From Streptomyces sp. NBC_01197 (GTDB taxonomy: Bacteria > Actinomycetota > Actinomycetes > Streptomycetales > Streptomycetaceae): a DNA stretch of 64,000 nt. The notes beneath the pieces are model-generated. The model was given only the letters and a program-made list of their open reading frames with translations, was not told where the DNA came from and did no database searches. The stretch is from NCBI RefSeq assembly GCF_036010505.1, contig NZ_CP108569.1, forward strand, positions 6,172,501 through 6,236,500, in the 5' to 3' direction. Of the stretch, positions 30,258 through 38,588 are shown piece by piece; positions within the stretch are counted from its first letter, which is position 1, and the number at the start of each line of letters is the position of its first letter. Made by a program: the position numbers and the translations under genes.

Positions 30258-31427
30258 GTGAATGAGTCGACATTTACTCCCGGGGGTGGTCGATCAGGAA
30301 CGCCTGCTCGGGGCCACGGCCCTGCGGGGCACGAGGCTGTCGGCTCCGTCGCTGTCCGTGCCTCCGTGAGCCACCAGACCCACCCGCACATGACGACAGC
30401 CCACCAGAGTATGGACGGCCTACACGTGAACGCCAGGGCCGGCGACCGGAGTGGCGATACGACCACCCATCTCGCCGTCTACAACGAGGTACCCGAGGGT
30501 CACTTCTACGACCCCGACGCCGAGTACGAGCCCGACCCGGAGTACGCGGCCACGCTCGCCCCGGACGCTGCCCGCCAGCGCCGCGAGCGGATCGGCCCGA
30601 CCGGACGGCCGCTGCCGTACTTCCCGATCCCAGGACCGCTGACCGATCACGGTCCCGCCAAGATCATCGCGATGTGCAACCAGAAGGGCGGCGTGGGCAA
30701 GACCACGTCGACCATCAACCTGGGCGCCGCCCTCGCGGAGTACGGACGGCGGGTGCTGCTGGTCGACTTCGACCCGCAGGGCGCGCTCTCCGTCGGTCTC
30801 GGTGTGAACCCGATGGAGCTCGACCTCACCGTCTACAACCTGCTCATGGAGCGGGGCATGGCGGCGGACGACGTCCTGCTCAAGACCGCAGTGCCCAATA
30901 TGGACCTGCTGCCCAGCAACATCGACCTGTCGGCCGCCGAAGTGCAGCTCGTCAGCGAGGTGGCCCGGGAGTCCACGCTCCAGCGCGCGCTCAAGCCGCT
31001 GATGCAGGACTACGACTACATCGTGATCGACTGCCAGCCGTCGCTCGGTCTGCTGACCGTGAACGCGCTGACGGCCGCGCACAAGGTCATCGTGCCGCTG
31101 GAGTGCGAGTTCTTCGCGCTGCGCGGGGTGGCCCTGCTGACCGAGACCATCGAGAAGGTCCAGGAGCGGCTCAACCCCGACCTGGAGCTCGACGGGATCC
31201 TGGCCACGATGTACGACTCCCGTACGGTGCACAGCCGCGAAGTGCTCGCCCGTGTCGTCGAAGCCTTCGACAACCACGTGTACCACACAGTCATCGGCCG
31301 GACCGTGCGCTTCCCGGAGACCACGGTCGCCGGTGAGCCCATCACGACGTACGCCTCCAACTCGGTCGGCGCGGCCGCCTATCGTCAGCTCGCCAGGGAG
31401 GTGCTCGCCCGGTGTCACGCCGAGTGA
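30258..31427 (+). CDS. ParA family ATPase (scpAB-linked)
   Basis: 389 aa. Residues 1-130 are a Gly/Pro/acidic, probably disordered extension. The ATPase core starts at about residue 134 with AMCNQKGGVGKTTSTINLG (deviant Walker A with two lysines), then VDFDPQGALS and DYIVIDCQPSLGL. GTG 30258 follows a full AGGAGGT at 30241-30247. The linkage to scpA-scpB is conserved in actinobacteria (Rv1708-Rv1710 type) and points to chromosome organisation. It is distinct from the parAB locus near oriC, since no parB or parS is here. Confidence 0.92.
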   Translation: MNESTFTPGGGRSGTPARGHGPAGHEAVGSVAVRASVSHQTHPHMTTAHQSMDGLHVNARAGDRSGDTTTHLAVYNEVPEGHFYDPDAEYEPDPEYAATLAPDAARQRRERIGPTGRPLPYFPIPGPLTDHGPAKIIAMCNQKGGVGKTTSTINLGAALAEYGRRVLLVDFDPQGALSVGLGVNPMELDLTVYNLLMERGMAADDVLLKTAVPNMDLLPSNIDLSAAEVQLVSEVARESTLQRALKPLMQDYDYIVIDCQPSLGLLTVNALTAAHKVIVPLECEFFALRGVALLTETIEKVQERLNPDLELDGILATMYDSRTVHSREVLARVVEAFDNHVYHTVIGRTVRFPETTVAGEPITTYASNSVGAAAYRQLAREVLARCHAE

Positions 31428-31969
31428 GTCTGCCGGGGGCCGACGAACTGTTCCGTACGACCGGGGGGATGGCGCTCCAGTCGTCGTCCCCGCGGCGGCC
31501 GGTCAACGGCGAGGCGCGGATCCCCGGACCCGCGGGCGAGAGCGACCCGGCCGCGCCGTCCGCCGAGCGGGCCGAGTCCGCGGCGGGGGAGCACTCCGCC
31601 GCCGCGGCGGAGACCACCGAGTCCCGCACCAGGACCGCCGAGGCGGAGGCGGCCGCGGCCCGCAGACCGCAGGAGGCGCGGCCCATGACCACGCCGGTGG
31701 CCCCGGCCGGCCAGCAGCGCCGCCGGGGCGGCGGCAGGGGGGCCAACCGGCGTCCCACCGGGCGTGAGCGGCACGACGAGAAGATCACGGTCTATGTCTC
31801 GGCCGAGGAGCTGATGGACCTCGAACACGCGCGTCTGGTGCTGCGCGGCGAACACGGCCTCGCCGTGGACCGCGGGCGCATCGTCCGTGAGGCTGTCGCC
31901 GTGGTGCTCGCCGATCTGGAGTCGCGCGGCGACGCCAGCATTCTCGTACGGCGGCTGCGCGGGCGCTGA
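31412..31969 (+). CDS. Small protein with ribbon-helix-helix-like C-terminus
   Basis: 185 aa. GTG 31412 overlaps the parA 3' end by 16 bases, with GGGAGG 9 nt upstream. Residues 1-120 are low-complexity Ala/Glu/Pro then Arg/Gly-rich. About 60 C-terminal residues form EKITVYVSAEELMDLEHARL and IVREAVAVVLADLESRG, which resembles a ribbon-helix-helix or CopG-like DNA-binding fold. It may be the DNA-binding partner of the ParA-like ATPase, by analogy with ParA/RHH pairs; that is inference. Confidence 0.78.
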   Translation: MSRRVSLPGADELFRTTGGMALQSSSPRRPVNGEARIPGPAGESDPAAPSAERAESAAGEHSAAAAETTESRTRTAEAEAAAARRPQEARPMTTPVAPAGQQRRRGGGRGANRRPTGRERHDEKITVYVSAEELMDLEHARLVLRGEHGLAVDRGRIVREAVAVVLADLESRGDASILVRRLRGR

Positions 31970-32053
31970 GCCGATATGACCGCCCCGCGCGGGCGCTGAG
32001 CGGCTGCGCGCCGGTGGCCTTCCCGCGCCCGTACTTCCGTACCCTGGACCGCA

Positions 32054-33193
32054 ATGCCTGCCGCCGACGATTCAGCCCCGACCCGCCGCCGCGCCCTGGG
32101 GCGCGGCCCGGGGGCCCCTTCCGTGGGGCAGGGGCCGTCCGAGCCCGGCGGGGCCGTGGCGGCAGCGGCGGGGGACGTCCAGGAGGCGCCCGTATGCGCG
32201 CCGGATCCCGATCGCCATTCCGTGCTTACGCAGTCGCCCGTACTTGATCCAGTGCCGGTTCCAGGGCCCGAACCGGAGCCCGCGCCTGAGCCGGCGCCGG
32301 TTCCAGTGCCCGGGCCGGATCCCGCTCCTGATCCCGGTCCCGTACTCCCGCCCGCTCCGGCTTCCGTTCAGCCGGCGGCCGGTGAGCCCGACGAGCCGCG
32401 TGACGGCCGGTTCACAGTGCGGCTCACCAACTTCGAGGGGCCCTTCGACCTCCTCCTCCAGCTGATCTCCAAACACAAGCTCGACATCACCGAGATCGCT
32501 CTCTCGAAGGTCACCGACGAGTTCATGGCGCACATCCGGGCCATGGGCGCGGAGTGGGATCTGGACCAGACAACGGAGTTCCTGGTGGTCGCCGCGACTC
32601 TGCTCGACCTGAAGGCGGCGCGGCTGCTGCCCGCGGCCGAGATCGAGGACGAGGCCGACCTCGCGCTGCTCGAAGCGCGGGACCTGCTCTTCGCCCGGCT
32701 GCTCCAGTACCGCGCGTACAAGCAGATCGCCGATATCTTCAGCGACCGGTTCGAGGCCGAGGGCAAGCGGTATCCGCGGACCGTGGGCCTGGAGCCGCAC
32801 CACGCGGCGCTGCTGCCCGAGGTTGTCATCAGCATCGGCCCCGACGGCTTCGCGAAGCTCGCGGTGAAGGCGATGCAGCCGAAGGCCGCACCGCAGATCT
32901 TCATCGACCACATCCACGCCCCGCTTGTCTCCGTACAGGAGCAGGCCGAGATCGTGGTGGCCCGGCTGCGCTCGTGCGGCGAGGTGAGTTTCCACACCCT
33001 CACCGAGGACGCGGCGGACACCCTCACCGTCGTCGCCCGCTTCCTGGCCCTGCTGGAGCTCTACCGCGAGAAGGCGGTCGCCCTCGACCAGCCGGAGGCG
33101 CTCGGCGAACTGCTGGTGCGCTGGACCGGCGGTGACGGCGTGGAGCCCCTGGTGACCGACGAATTCGATCAAGTGGTGGAGGAGACGGCATGA
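32054..33193 (+). CDS. scpA: Segregation and condensation protein A
   Basis: 379 aa. The kleisin begins near residue 117 with FTVRLTNFEGPFDLLLQLI and continues KHKLDITEIALSKVTDEF. The C-terminal winged helix includes LTVVARFLALLELYREKAV. Residues 50-110 are a Pro-rich extension of repeated PEP/PVP units (PVPGPEPEPAPEPAPVPV). It bridges SMC heads together with ScpB. Its stop overlaps the scpB start by 4 bases. Confidence 0.94.
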   Translation: MPAADDSAPTRRRALGRGPGAPSVGQGPSEPGGAVAAAAGDVQEAPVCAPDPDRHSVLTQSPVLDPVPVPGPEPEPAPEPAPVPVPGPDPAPDPGPVLPPAPASVQPAAGEPDEPRDGRFTVRLTNFEGPFDLLLQLISKHKLDITEIALSKVTDEFMAHIRAMGAEWDLDQTTEFLVVAATLLDLKAARLLPAAEIEDEADLALLEARDLLFARLLQYRAYKQIADIFSDRFEAEGKRYPRTVGLEPHHAALLPEVVISIGPDGFAKLAVKAMQPKAAPQIFIDHIHAPLVSVQEQAEIVVARLRSCGEVSFHTLTEDAADTLTVVARFLALLELYREKAVALDQPEALGELLVRWTGGDGVEPLVTDEFDQVVEETA

Positions 33194-33801
33194 GTGATCT
33201 CAAGCCCGAACTCGAGGCGGTCCTGATGGTCGTCGACGAGCCGGCCACCGAAGAACACCTGGCCAAGGTCCTGGACCGGTCCAGACGCGAGATCGCCGAC
33301 GCGCTGCGGGCCCTGTCCGACGAGTACACCGTCCAGGGCCGGGGCTTCGACCTGCGGCTGGTCGCGGGCGGCTGGCGGTTCTACACCCGTCCCGAGTACG
33401 CGGCGGCCGTCGAGAGCTTCGTCCTGGACGGGCAGCAGGCCCGGCTCACCCAGGCCGCGCTGGAGACCCTCGCGGTGGTCGCCTACCGCCAGCCGGTCAG
33501 CAGGTCCCGGGTCTCCGCGGTCCGCGGAGTCAACTGTGACGGGGTCATGCGGACCCTCCTGCAGAGGGGTCTGGTGGAGGAGGCGGGCGCGGAACCCGAA
33601 ACAGGTGCGATCCTGTACAGGACGACGAACTACTTTCTGGAGCGGATGGGCCTGCGAGGCCTGGACGAGCTCCCGGAGCTCGCGCCCTTCCTTCCGGAGG
33701 CGGATGCGATCGAGGCCGAGACACAAGAAGGTGTGCCGTCGTTCGATCCGGATGCACCGTACGGTCCGGACACCGACGCAGACGACAAGACGGAACTTTG
33801 A
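33190..33801 (+). CDS. scpB: Segregation and condensation protein B
   Basis: 203 aa. Two winged-helix domains with LEAVLMVVDEPATEEHLAKV, TQAALETLAVVAYRQPVSRS and LYRTTNYFLERMGLRGLDEL, the classic ScpB landmarks. The last 30 or so residues are acidic and variable. ATG 33190 overlaps the scpA stop (ATGA). Partner of ScpA and SMC. Confidence 0.94.
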   Translation: MSDLKPELEAVLMVVDEPATEEHLAKVLDRSRREIADALRALSDEYTVQGRGFDLRLVAGGWRFYTRPEYAAAVESFVLDGQQARLTQAALETLAVVAYRQPVSRSRVSAVRGVNCDGVMRTLLQRGLVEEAGAEPETGAILYRTTNYFLERMGLRGLDELPELAPFLPEADAIEAETQEGVPSFDPDAPYGPDTDADDKTEL

Positions 33802-34997
33802 TGCGAAGCAACGGCAGGAACAGCGGAACCGGCAGCCGGGACAACCGGGGTGCGGGCGGGAAGCCGCCCCGTCGGACGTCCGGCGGTGCCGGCGGGGCCG
33901 GCGGGGGGCGCGGCGACAAGCAGGAGGAGCGTCCGCGCCGGCCCCGCCCCGAGGAGCGGCGTTACGACGTCGGCACGGGTTCCTCCGACGACCAGGGCCG
34001 CAAGCCCGCGGGCGGCGGCCGGGGCCGCCCCGCCACCGGCGGCAAGCCCGGCGGCAAGCCTGGAGGCAAGACCGCGGGCAGCCGGGGTGCCGCCGCGCGC
34101 GGCGGCGCCAAGGGCGGCCCGAAGAAGAGCCCGCAGAGCCAGCCCCCGCGCCGCGGCCCGCACGGCCAGCGGGAGCCCTCCAGGCCGCGCGAGCTCGACG
34201 CCAAGATCGAGGAGCGCAACCGGGAGCGGCACAACAAGCCGCAGGTGAAGACCCCCAAGACCTTCCCCGGTGCCGAGGAGGAGGGCGAGCGCCTGCAGAA
34301 GGTGCTGGCCAGGGCCGGTATGGGCTCGCGCCGCGCCTGCGAGGAGCTGATCGACCAGGCCAGGGTCGAGATCAACGGCGAGATCGTCATGGAGCAGGGC
34401 CGCCGGGTCCTGCCGAAGGACGAGATCAAGGTCGACGGCCTGACCGTCGCCACCCAGTCGTACCTCTTCTTCGCGCTGAACAAGCCGGCCGGTGTCGTCT
34501 CCTCGATGGAGGACCCGGACGGCCGCCAGAACCTGGGCGATTACGTCAACAACCGCGAGACACGGCTCTTCCACGTGGGCCGTCTCGACACGGAGACCGA
34601 GGGCATCATCCTGCTCACCAACCACGGCGAGCTGGCCCACCGGCTGACCCACCCCCGGTACGGCGTGAAGAAGACCTATCTCGCCGCGATCCAGGGCCCG
34701 TTGCCGCGCGACCTCGGCAAGCGGCTGAAGGACGGCATCGAGCTGGAGGACGGCTACGCACGCGCCGACCACTTCCGCGTCGTCGAGAACACCGGCAAGA
34801 ACTACCTGGTCGAGGTGACCCTCCACGAGGGCCGCAAGCACATCGTCCGCCGGATGCTGTCCGAGGCCGGCTTCCCGGTCGAGAAGCTGGTGCGGGTCAG
34901 CTTCGGCCCGATCGCGCTGGGCGACCAGAAGTCGGGCTGGCTGCGCCGCCTCACCAACACCGAGGTCGGCATGCTGATGAAGGAAGTAGGCCTGTAA
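33801..34997 (+). CDS. rluB: Pseudouridine synthase (RluB/RsuA family)
   Basis: 398 aa. Residues 1-155 are a Gly/Arg/Lys/Pro-rich basic extension, probably RNA-binding and disordered. An S4 domain follows at about 162 (ERLQKVLARAGMGSRRACEE). The catalytic domain holds the Asp in VGRLDTETEGIILLTNHGEL and EGRKHIVRRMLSEAGFPVEK. It likely modifies 23S U2605 (E. coli RluB position; inference). ATG 33801 shares its A with the scpB TGA stop; TTG 33798 is less likely. Confidence 0.92.
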   Translation: MRSNGRNSGTGSRDNRGAGGKPPRRTSGGAGGAGGGRGDKQEERPRRPRPEERRYDVGTGSSDDQGRKPAGGGRGRPATGGKPGGKPGGKTAGSRGAAARGGAKGGPKKSPQSQPPRRGPHGQREPSRPRELDAKIEERNRERHNKPQVKTPKTFPGAEEEGERLQKVLARAGMGSRRACEELIDQARVEINGEIVMEQGRRVLPKDEIKVDGLTVATQSYLFFALNKPAGVVSSMEDPDGRQNLGDYVNNRETRLFHVGRLDTETEGIILLTNHGELAHRLTHPRYGVKKTYLAAIQGPLPRDLGKRLKDGIELEDGYARADHFRVVENTGKNYLVEVTLHEGRKHIVRRMLSEAGFPVEKLVRVSFGPIALGDQKSGWLRRLTNTEVGMLMKEVGL

Positions 34998-35017
34998 CAG
35001 CGGCCGCAGACGCACCC

Positions 35018-35054
35018 GGAACCCGGTCCCCGCTCCGTGCGGGGGCCGGGTTCC
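35018..35054 (+). terminator. Terminator of the parA-rluB cluster
   Basis: An inverted repeat (GGAACCCGG... pairing with ...CCGGGTTCC) with a single unpaired base and a small loop, 21 bp after the rluB stop, followed by TCTTG. Confidence 0.75.
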
Positions 35055-35057
35055 GTC

Positions 35058-35087
35058 TTGTCACGCCCCAGCCCGCTGCTTTATAGT
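35058..35087 (+). promoter_or_regulatory. Promoter of the NrtR-type module
   Basis: TTGTCA (35058-35063) and TATAGT (35082-35087) with 18-bp spacing form a good principal-sigma promoter. The -10 lies within the adjacent palindrome, so repressor binding would exclude polymerase. Confidence 0.65.
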
Positions 35088-35102
35088 CATGGTGACCATA
35101 AA
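35080..35102. promoter_or_regulatory. Palindromic operator, probable NrtR-type site
   Basis: The arms TTTATAGTCA and TGACCATAAA match at 9 of 10 positions around a TGG centre, giving a 23-bp palindrome. It is about 95 bp before the NrtR-like gene and overlaps the -10 box. The self-regulated repressor interpretation is inference, supported by position. Confidence 0.65.
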
Positions 35103-35195
35103 GAGGGCGGGCGCGCGGCCGCCCGGTGGACCGGGCCCACGGGGGTGGACCGGAACCCGGGAGGCCGCGCCCCGGCAGTGCCGGAGGGGGCGCAC

Positions 35196-35933
35196 ATGGC
35201 GGCACACCAGTCCAGCGCCCCGTACGACCCCTATGCCTTCACGCCGTTCGCGGTCGCCGTCGACCTGGCCGTCTTCACGGTCCGGGAGGGTGCGCTGCAC
35301 GTCCTGCTGATACGGCGTGGTGAGCAGCCGTACCTGGGCGCCTGGGCGCTCCCCGGCGGGTTCGTCCTGCCGGACGAGTCGGCCGAGGAGGCCGCCAGGC
35401 GCGAACTGGCCGAGGAGACCGGGCTGTCCGGGGAGACCGCCGCCGCCCTCCACCTGGAGCAGGTGCGGACGTACAGCGAGCCGGGCCGCGACCCCAGGAT
35501 GCGGGTCGTCTCCGTCGCGTACGCCGCGCTCGTACCGGATCTGCCGGAGCCCCGGGGCGGCGGCGACGCGGCCCACGCCCAGTGGATGGCCGCCGGCACG
35601 GAGCGTGCTCTCGCCTTCGACCACACCCGGATCCTGGCCGACGCGCACCGCCGGATCGGCGCCAGGATCGAGTACAGCTGCCTCGCGACCTCGTTCTGCC
35701 CGCCCGAGTTCACCCTCGGCGAGCTCCAGCAGGTGTACGAGACGGTCTGGGGCGCCGTGCTCGACCGTCCCAACTTCCGCCGCAAGGTCCTCGCCAGCCC
35801 GGGTTTCGTCGAACCGGTGCCAGGGGCCGCGCGTCTGACGGGTGGCCGGGGCAAACCGGCCGCCCTCTACCGGGCGGGCCCCGCCACCGCCTTGCACCCA
35901 CCTCTGCTGCGCCCGGAAGGACGATCCGAATGA
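35196..35933 (+). CDS. NrtR-type Nudix-related transcriptional regulator
   Basis: 245 aa. The N-terminal Nudix-like domain has LPGGFVLPDESAEEAARREL followed by AEETGL. Unlike plain hydrolases it carries a C-terminal winged helix, FTLGELQQVYETVWGAVLDR with PNFRRKVL, the hallmark of NrtR regulators. Some NrtR proteins lose Nudix catalysis; here the REL-EE residues are kept, so ADP-ribose or a related nucleotide is a plausible ligand. ATG 35196 follows GGAGGG at 35183-35188. It overlaps the ADP-ribosylglycohydrolase gene by 4 bases, so the regulator and its target are co-expressed. Confidence 0.88.
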   Translation: MAAHQSSAPYDPYAFTPFAVAVDLAVFTVREGALHVLLIRRGEQPYLGAWALPGGFVLPDESAEEAARRELAEETGLSGETAAALHLEQVRTYSEPGRDPRMRVVSVAYAALVPDLPEPRGGGDAAHAQWMAAGTERALAFDHTRILADAHRRIGARIEYSCLATSFCPPEFTLGELQQVYETVWGAVLDRPNFRRKVLASPGFVEPVPGAARLTGGRGKPAALYRAGPATALHPPLLRPEGRSE

Positions 35934-36994
35934 GCCCTGTCAGCCGTACCAGCCGAAGCCCCGTCAGCCGTACGGGCACCGTCACCGGCCAGGCCGCCAC
36001 GGGCGCCCTCATCGGGCTCGCCCTCGGGGACGCACTCGGCTACCCCACCGAGTTCGACGACATTCCGGTGATCCTCGCCAAGTACGGCCCCTGGCGGCAG
36101 TTGGAGCTGCCCCGCCGGGCGCTCGTCAGCGACGACACCCAGATGACGCTGGCTCTGGGGCGGGCCCTGCGGACCGTGATGGACCGCGGGCTCCTCGAAC
36201 CGTCGGCGATGGCCACGGCGGCCCGGCAGGAGTTCATCGGCTGGTACCACTCGCCGGAGAACAACCGCGCACCCGGACGTACCTGCCTGACCGCCTGCGG
36301 GCTCCTCGACAGCGACCGGCCCTGGCAGCGGGCGAGCCAGCTGCAGTCCAAGGGGTGCGGGGCCAATATGCGGGTCGCGCCGCTCGGCCTCGTACCCGGA
36401 CTGAGCGCCGAACAGCGCGCGGGGGCCGCCCAGTTGCAGTCCGCGCTCACCCACGGCCACCCCACGGCCCTGGCCGCGAGTGACCTGACGGCGCACGCGG
36501 TGTTCCTGCTGGCGCACGGGGCCGAGCCGACGGGTCTCGTGGGCCGGCTGCGCTCGTACGCCGTCGAGAACCGCACGCGCTACCACGAGCGGTGGCTCGG
36601 CGACCTCTGGACGTACGCGGGAGACGCCGGGGGCGCCACCCCGGCCCACTTCATGGCGCGCGGCTGGGACGACTGCCTCGCCGCCCTGGACCGGCTCGTC
36701 GACGCGCTGCGCGCACCCTCGCCCGAGACGGACCCCTGCCTGGCCACAGGTGACGGCTGGATCGCGGAGGAGGCCCTGGCCACCGCGCTGCTCTGCTTCC
36801 TGCTCTTCCCGGACGAACCGCTCCTGGCGCTGCGCAGGGCGGCCTGCACCAAGGGTGACTCGGACTCGATCGCCTGTCTGGCGGGCGCCTTCGCCGGTGC
36901 ACGCCTCGGCCCCGGCGCCTGGCCGCGGGAGTGGGCGGAGCGGATCGAGTACCACGGCGAACTGCTGGCGCTCGGGGCGCTCTGGGACGCTTGA
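35930..36994 (+). CDS. ADP-ribosylglycohydrolase family protein
   Basis: 354 aa. ATGA overlap with the regulator gene and GGAAGGA 8 nt upstream. The family motifs are ALIGLALGDALGYPTEF, SDDTQMTLALGRAL and the C-terminal metal site GDSDSIACLAGAFAGA. Such DraG/ARH enzymes remove ADP-ribose from protein side chains, or act on O-acetyl-ADP-ribose, using two Mg or Mn ions. The Asp and Thr ligands of both metal-site motifs look intact, so it should be active. Substrate unknown. Confidence 0.92.
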   Translation: MSPVSRTSRSPVSRTGTVTGQAATGALIGLALGDALGYPTEFDDIPVILAKYGPWRQLELPRRALVSDDTQMTLALGRALRTVMDRGLLEPSAMATAARQEFIGWYHSPENNRAPGRTCLTACGLLDSDRPWQRASQLQSKGCGANMRVAPLGLVPGLSAEQRAGAAQLQSALTHGHPTALAASDLTAHAVFLLAHGAEPTGLVGRLRSYAVENRTRYHERWLGDLWTYAGDAGGATPAHFMARGWDDCLAALDRLVDALRAPSPETDPCLATGDGWIAEEALATALLCFLLFPDEPLLALRRAACTKGDSDSIACLAGAFAGARLGPGAWPREWAERIEYHGELLALGALWDA

Positions 36995-36997
36995 GCC

Positions 36998-37759
36998 ATG
37001 ACAGCGCTCCAGATTGCCGAAGGCCTCGATCTCTCCTCCGTGGTCGCGGAACAGCCCGACCCGCTCCTCTTCGCCACGGTCTCCGGTGCGCATCTCTACG
37101 GCTTCCCCTCCCGGGACTCGGACGTGGATCTGCGCGGCGTCCATCTGCTGCCGGTGGAAGCCCTGGTGGGCCTGCGCGAGCCGGAGGAGACCCGGTCGCG
37201 GATGTGGGACCAGGACGGCGTGGAGATGGACCTGGTCACCCACGACCTGCGCAAGTTCGTCACGCTGATGCTCCGCCGCAACGGCTATGTCCTGGAGCAG
37301 CTGCTCTCGCCGCTCGTGGTGCACACGTCGGACGCGCACGCGGAGCTGACGGTGCTCGCGCCCCGGGTGCTGACGAGCCACCACGCCCACCACTACCGGG
37401 GGTTCGCACAGACACAGTGGCGGCTGTTCGAGAAGACCGGCGAGCTGAAGCCGCTGCTCTACACGTTCCGGGTGCTGCTCACCGGGATCCATCTGATGCG
37501 CAGCGGCGAGGTGCTGGCCGATCTGCCCACCCTGCTGGAGCTGGTCGGCGCCCCCGCGTACGTGGCCGGGCTCATCGAGGCCAAGGCGGCCGCCGAGCAC
37601 GCCCCCGCCGAAGGCCCCGGCCGGGAACGGCTCCGTACGGACGTCGACGCGCTGCGGGCCGTCCTGGACACGGCGCAGGCCGGCTCACGCCTGCCCGCCA
37701 CCGCCTCGGCCCACGACGCGCTCCACGACCTCGTCGTACGGACCCGACTGGAGCGCTGA
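36998..37759 (+). CDS. DNA-polymerase-beta-like nucleotidyltransferase (COG3541/YcgL type), first
   Basis: 253 aa. The core motif SGAHLYGFPSRDSDVDLRGV is the GS...DxD signature of the polymerase-beta superfamily, and EMDLVTHDLRKFVTLMLRRN supplies the third acidic residue. The C-terminal half is helical with LYTFRVLLTGIHLMRSGEV. It starts 3 bp after the glycohydrolase stop, so it is in the same operon. The substrate is unknown; COG3541 proteins are often phage- or stress-linked and have been proposed to modify RNA or proteins. It converges with the second copy, overlapping by 75 bp. Confidence 0.85.
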   Translation: MTALQIAEGLDLSSVVAEQPDPLLFATVSGAHLYGFPSRDSDVDLRGVHLLPVEALVGLREPEETRSRMWDQDGVEMDLVTHDLRKFVTLMLRRNGYVLEQLLSPLVVHTSDAHAELTVLAPRVLTSHHAHHYRGFAQTQWRLFEKTGELKPLLYTFRVLLTGIHLMRSGEVLADLPTLLELVGAPAYVAGLIEAKAAAEHAPAEGPGRERLRTDVDALRAVLDTAQAGSRLPATASAHDALHDLVVRTRLER

Positions 37760-38434
37760 GTGCCGGCGGGCCCGGAAGAGGAAGTCCTCGACCCGGGCGC
37801 TGTCCGGCTCCGGCGGCAGCGGGGTGCGGGCGGAGGCCTCGTCGGCCTCGTCGGCCAGGCGGGACATCCACCGCTCGATATCCGGCCAGGCCACCTCGCC
37901 GCGTCTCACGGCGAGCAGCGGCTCCCGTGCGTCGCCGACGTTGATCACCAGCTCGCCGGTACGCAGCAGATCGCGGCAGGCGGCCATCAGCCGCAGCAGA
38001 TGCATCGCGTGCTTCCAGCGCGGAGCGCCGTACTGCCGCACGTCCGCAGCCAATTTCCGCCGCTGGCTCAGCGCGTACCGGCTGAAGGTGCGGTGGACCG
38101 CCCGGGACAGAAACGCTTCGCGCAGGGAAAGGAGCTCACGGCCCGTGGCGTCGGCGTGCTCGACGAACGGGGAGTGCAGGCACTCCAGGATGTTGGGGTT
38201 GGCGCGCAGGGCCAGCTCGCAGAAGCGCTCCAGCTCCCAGGAGAACTGCTCGTCCGCCGGGCCCTCCACATGCGTCGGCGGCTTCCCGAAGCCCCAGAAC
38301 AGCGGGGTCGGGACGAGGAAGACCCCGCGGCGGTCCGTGTCACTGGCCCCGGTGGCCAGACCGAAGGCACGTGAGCCCATGACGCAGGAGTAGACGGTGT
38401 GGTCACGGACCAGGGCGCCGGGGGTGAGCCGCAT
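37685..38434 (-). CDS. DNA-polymerase-beta-like nucleotidyltransferase (COG3541/YcgL type), second
   Basis: 249 aa. It carries CVMGSRAFGLATGASDTDRRG, the same fold signature (listed here up to 20 residues as VMGSRAFGLATGASDTDRRG), although the second acidic residue of the DxD motif is followed by Arg-Arg. SWELERFCELALRANPNILE gives the third acid, and AMHLLRLMAACRDLLRTGEL parallels the helical domain of its neighbour. The gene is opposed to the first copy with overlapping 3' ends, so it is transcribed from its own promoter near 38435-38588. Confidence 0.83.
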   Translation of the reverse strand: MRLTPGALVRDHTVYSCVMGSRAFGLATGASDTDRRGVFLVPTPLFWGFGKPPTHVEGPADEQFSWELERFCELALRANPNILECLHSPFVEHADATGRELLSLREAFLSRAVHRTFSRYALSQRRKLAADVRQYGAPRWKHAMHLLRLMAACRDLLRTGELVINVGDAREPLLAVRRGEVAWPDIERWMSRLADEADEASARTPLPPEPDSARVEDFLFRARRHSALQSGPYDEVVERVVGRGGGGQA

Positions 38435-38588
38435 GCCGAGAGGTTACGCCGGGCCCGGCGGCCCAACGGCGCCCGGCCCCGTCTCGCAGGACGGGCGCGG
38501 GGGCCGGATCTCCGTACGGCTGACTACTCTGGACGGAGCCGGCGCGGCAGACGCGCGGCGGGCGTTTCACGGGAGCAAGGAGCAGGAC

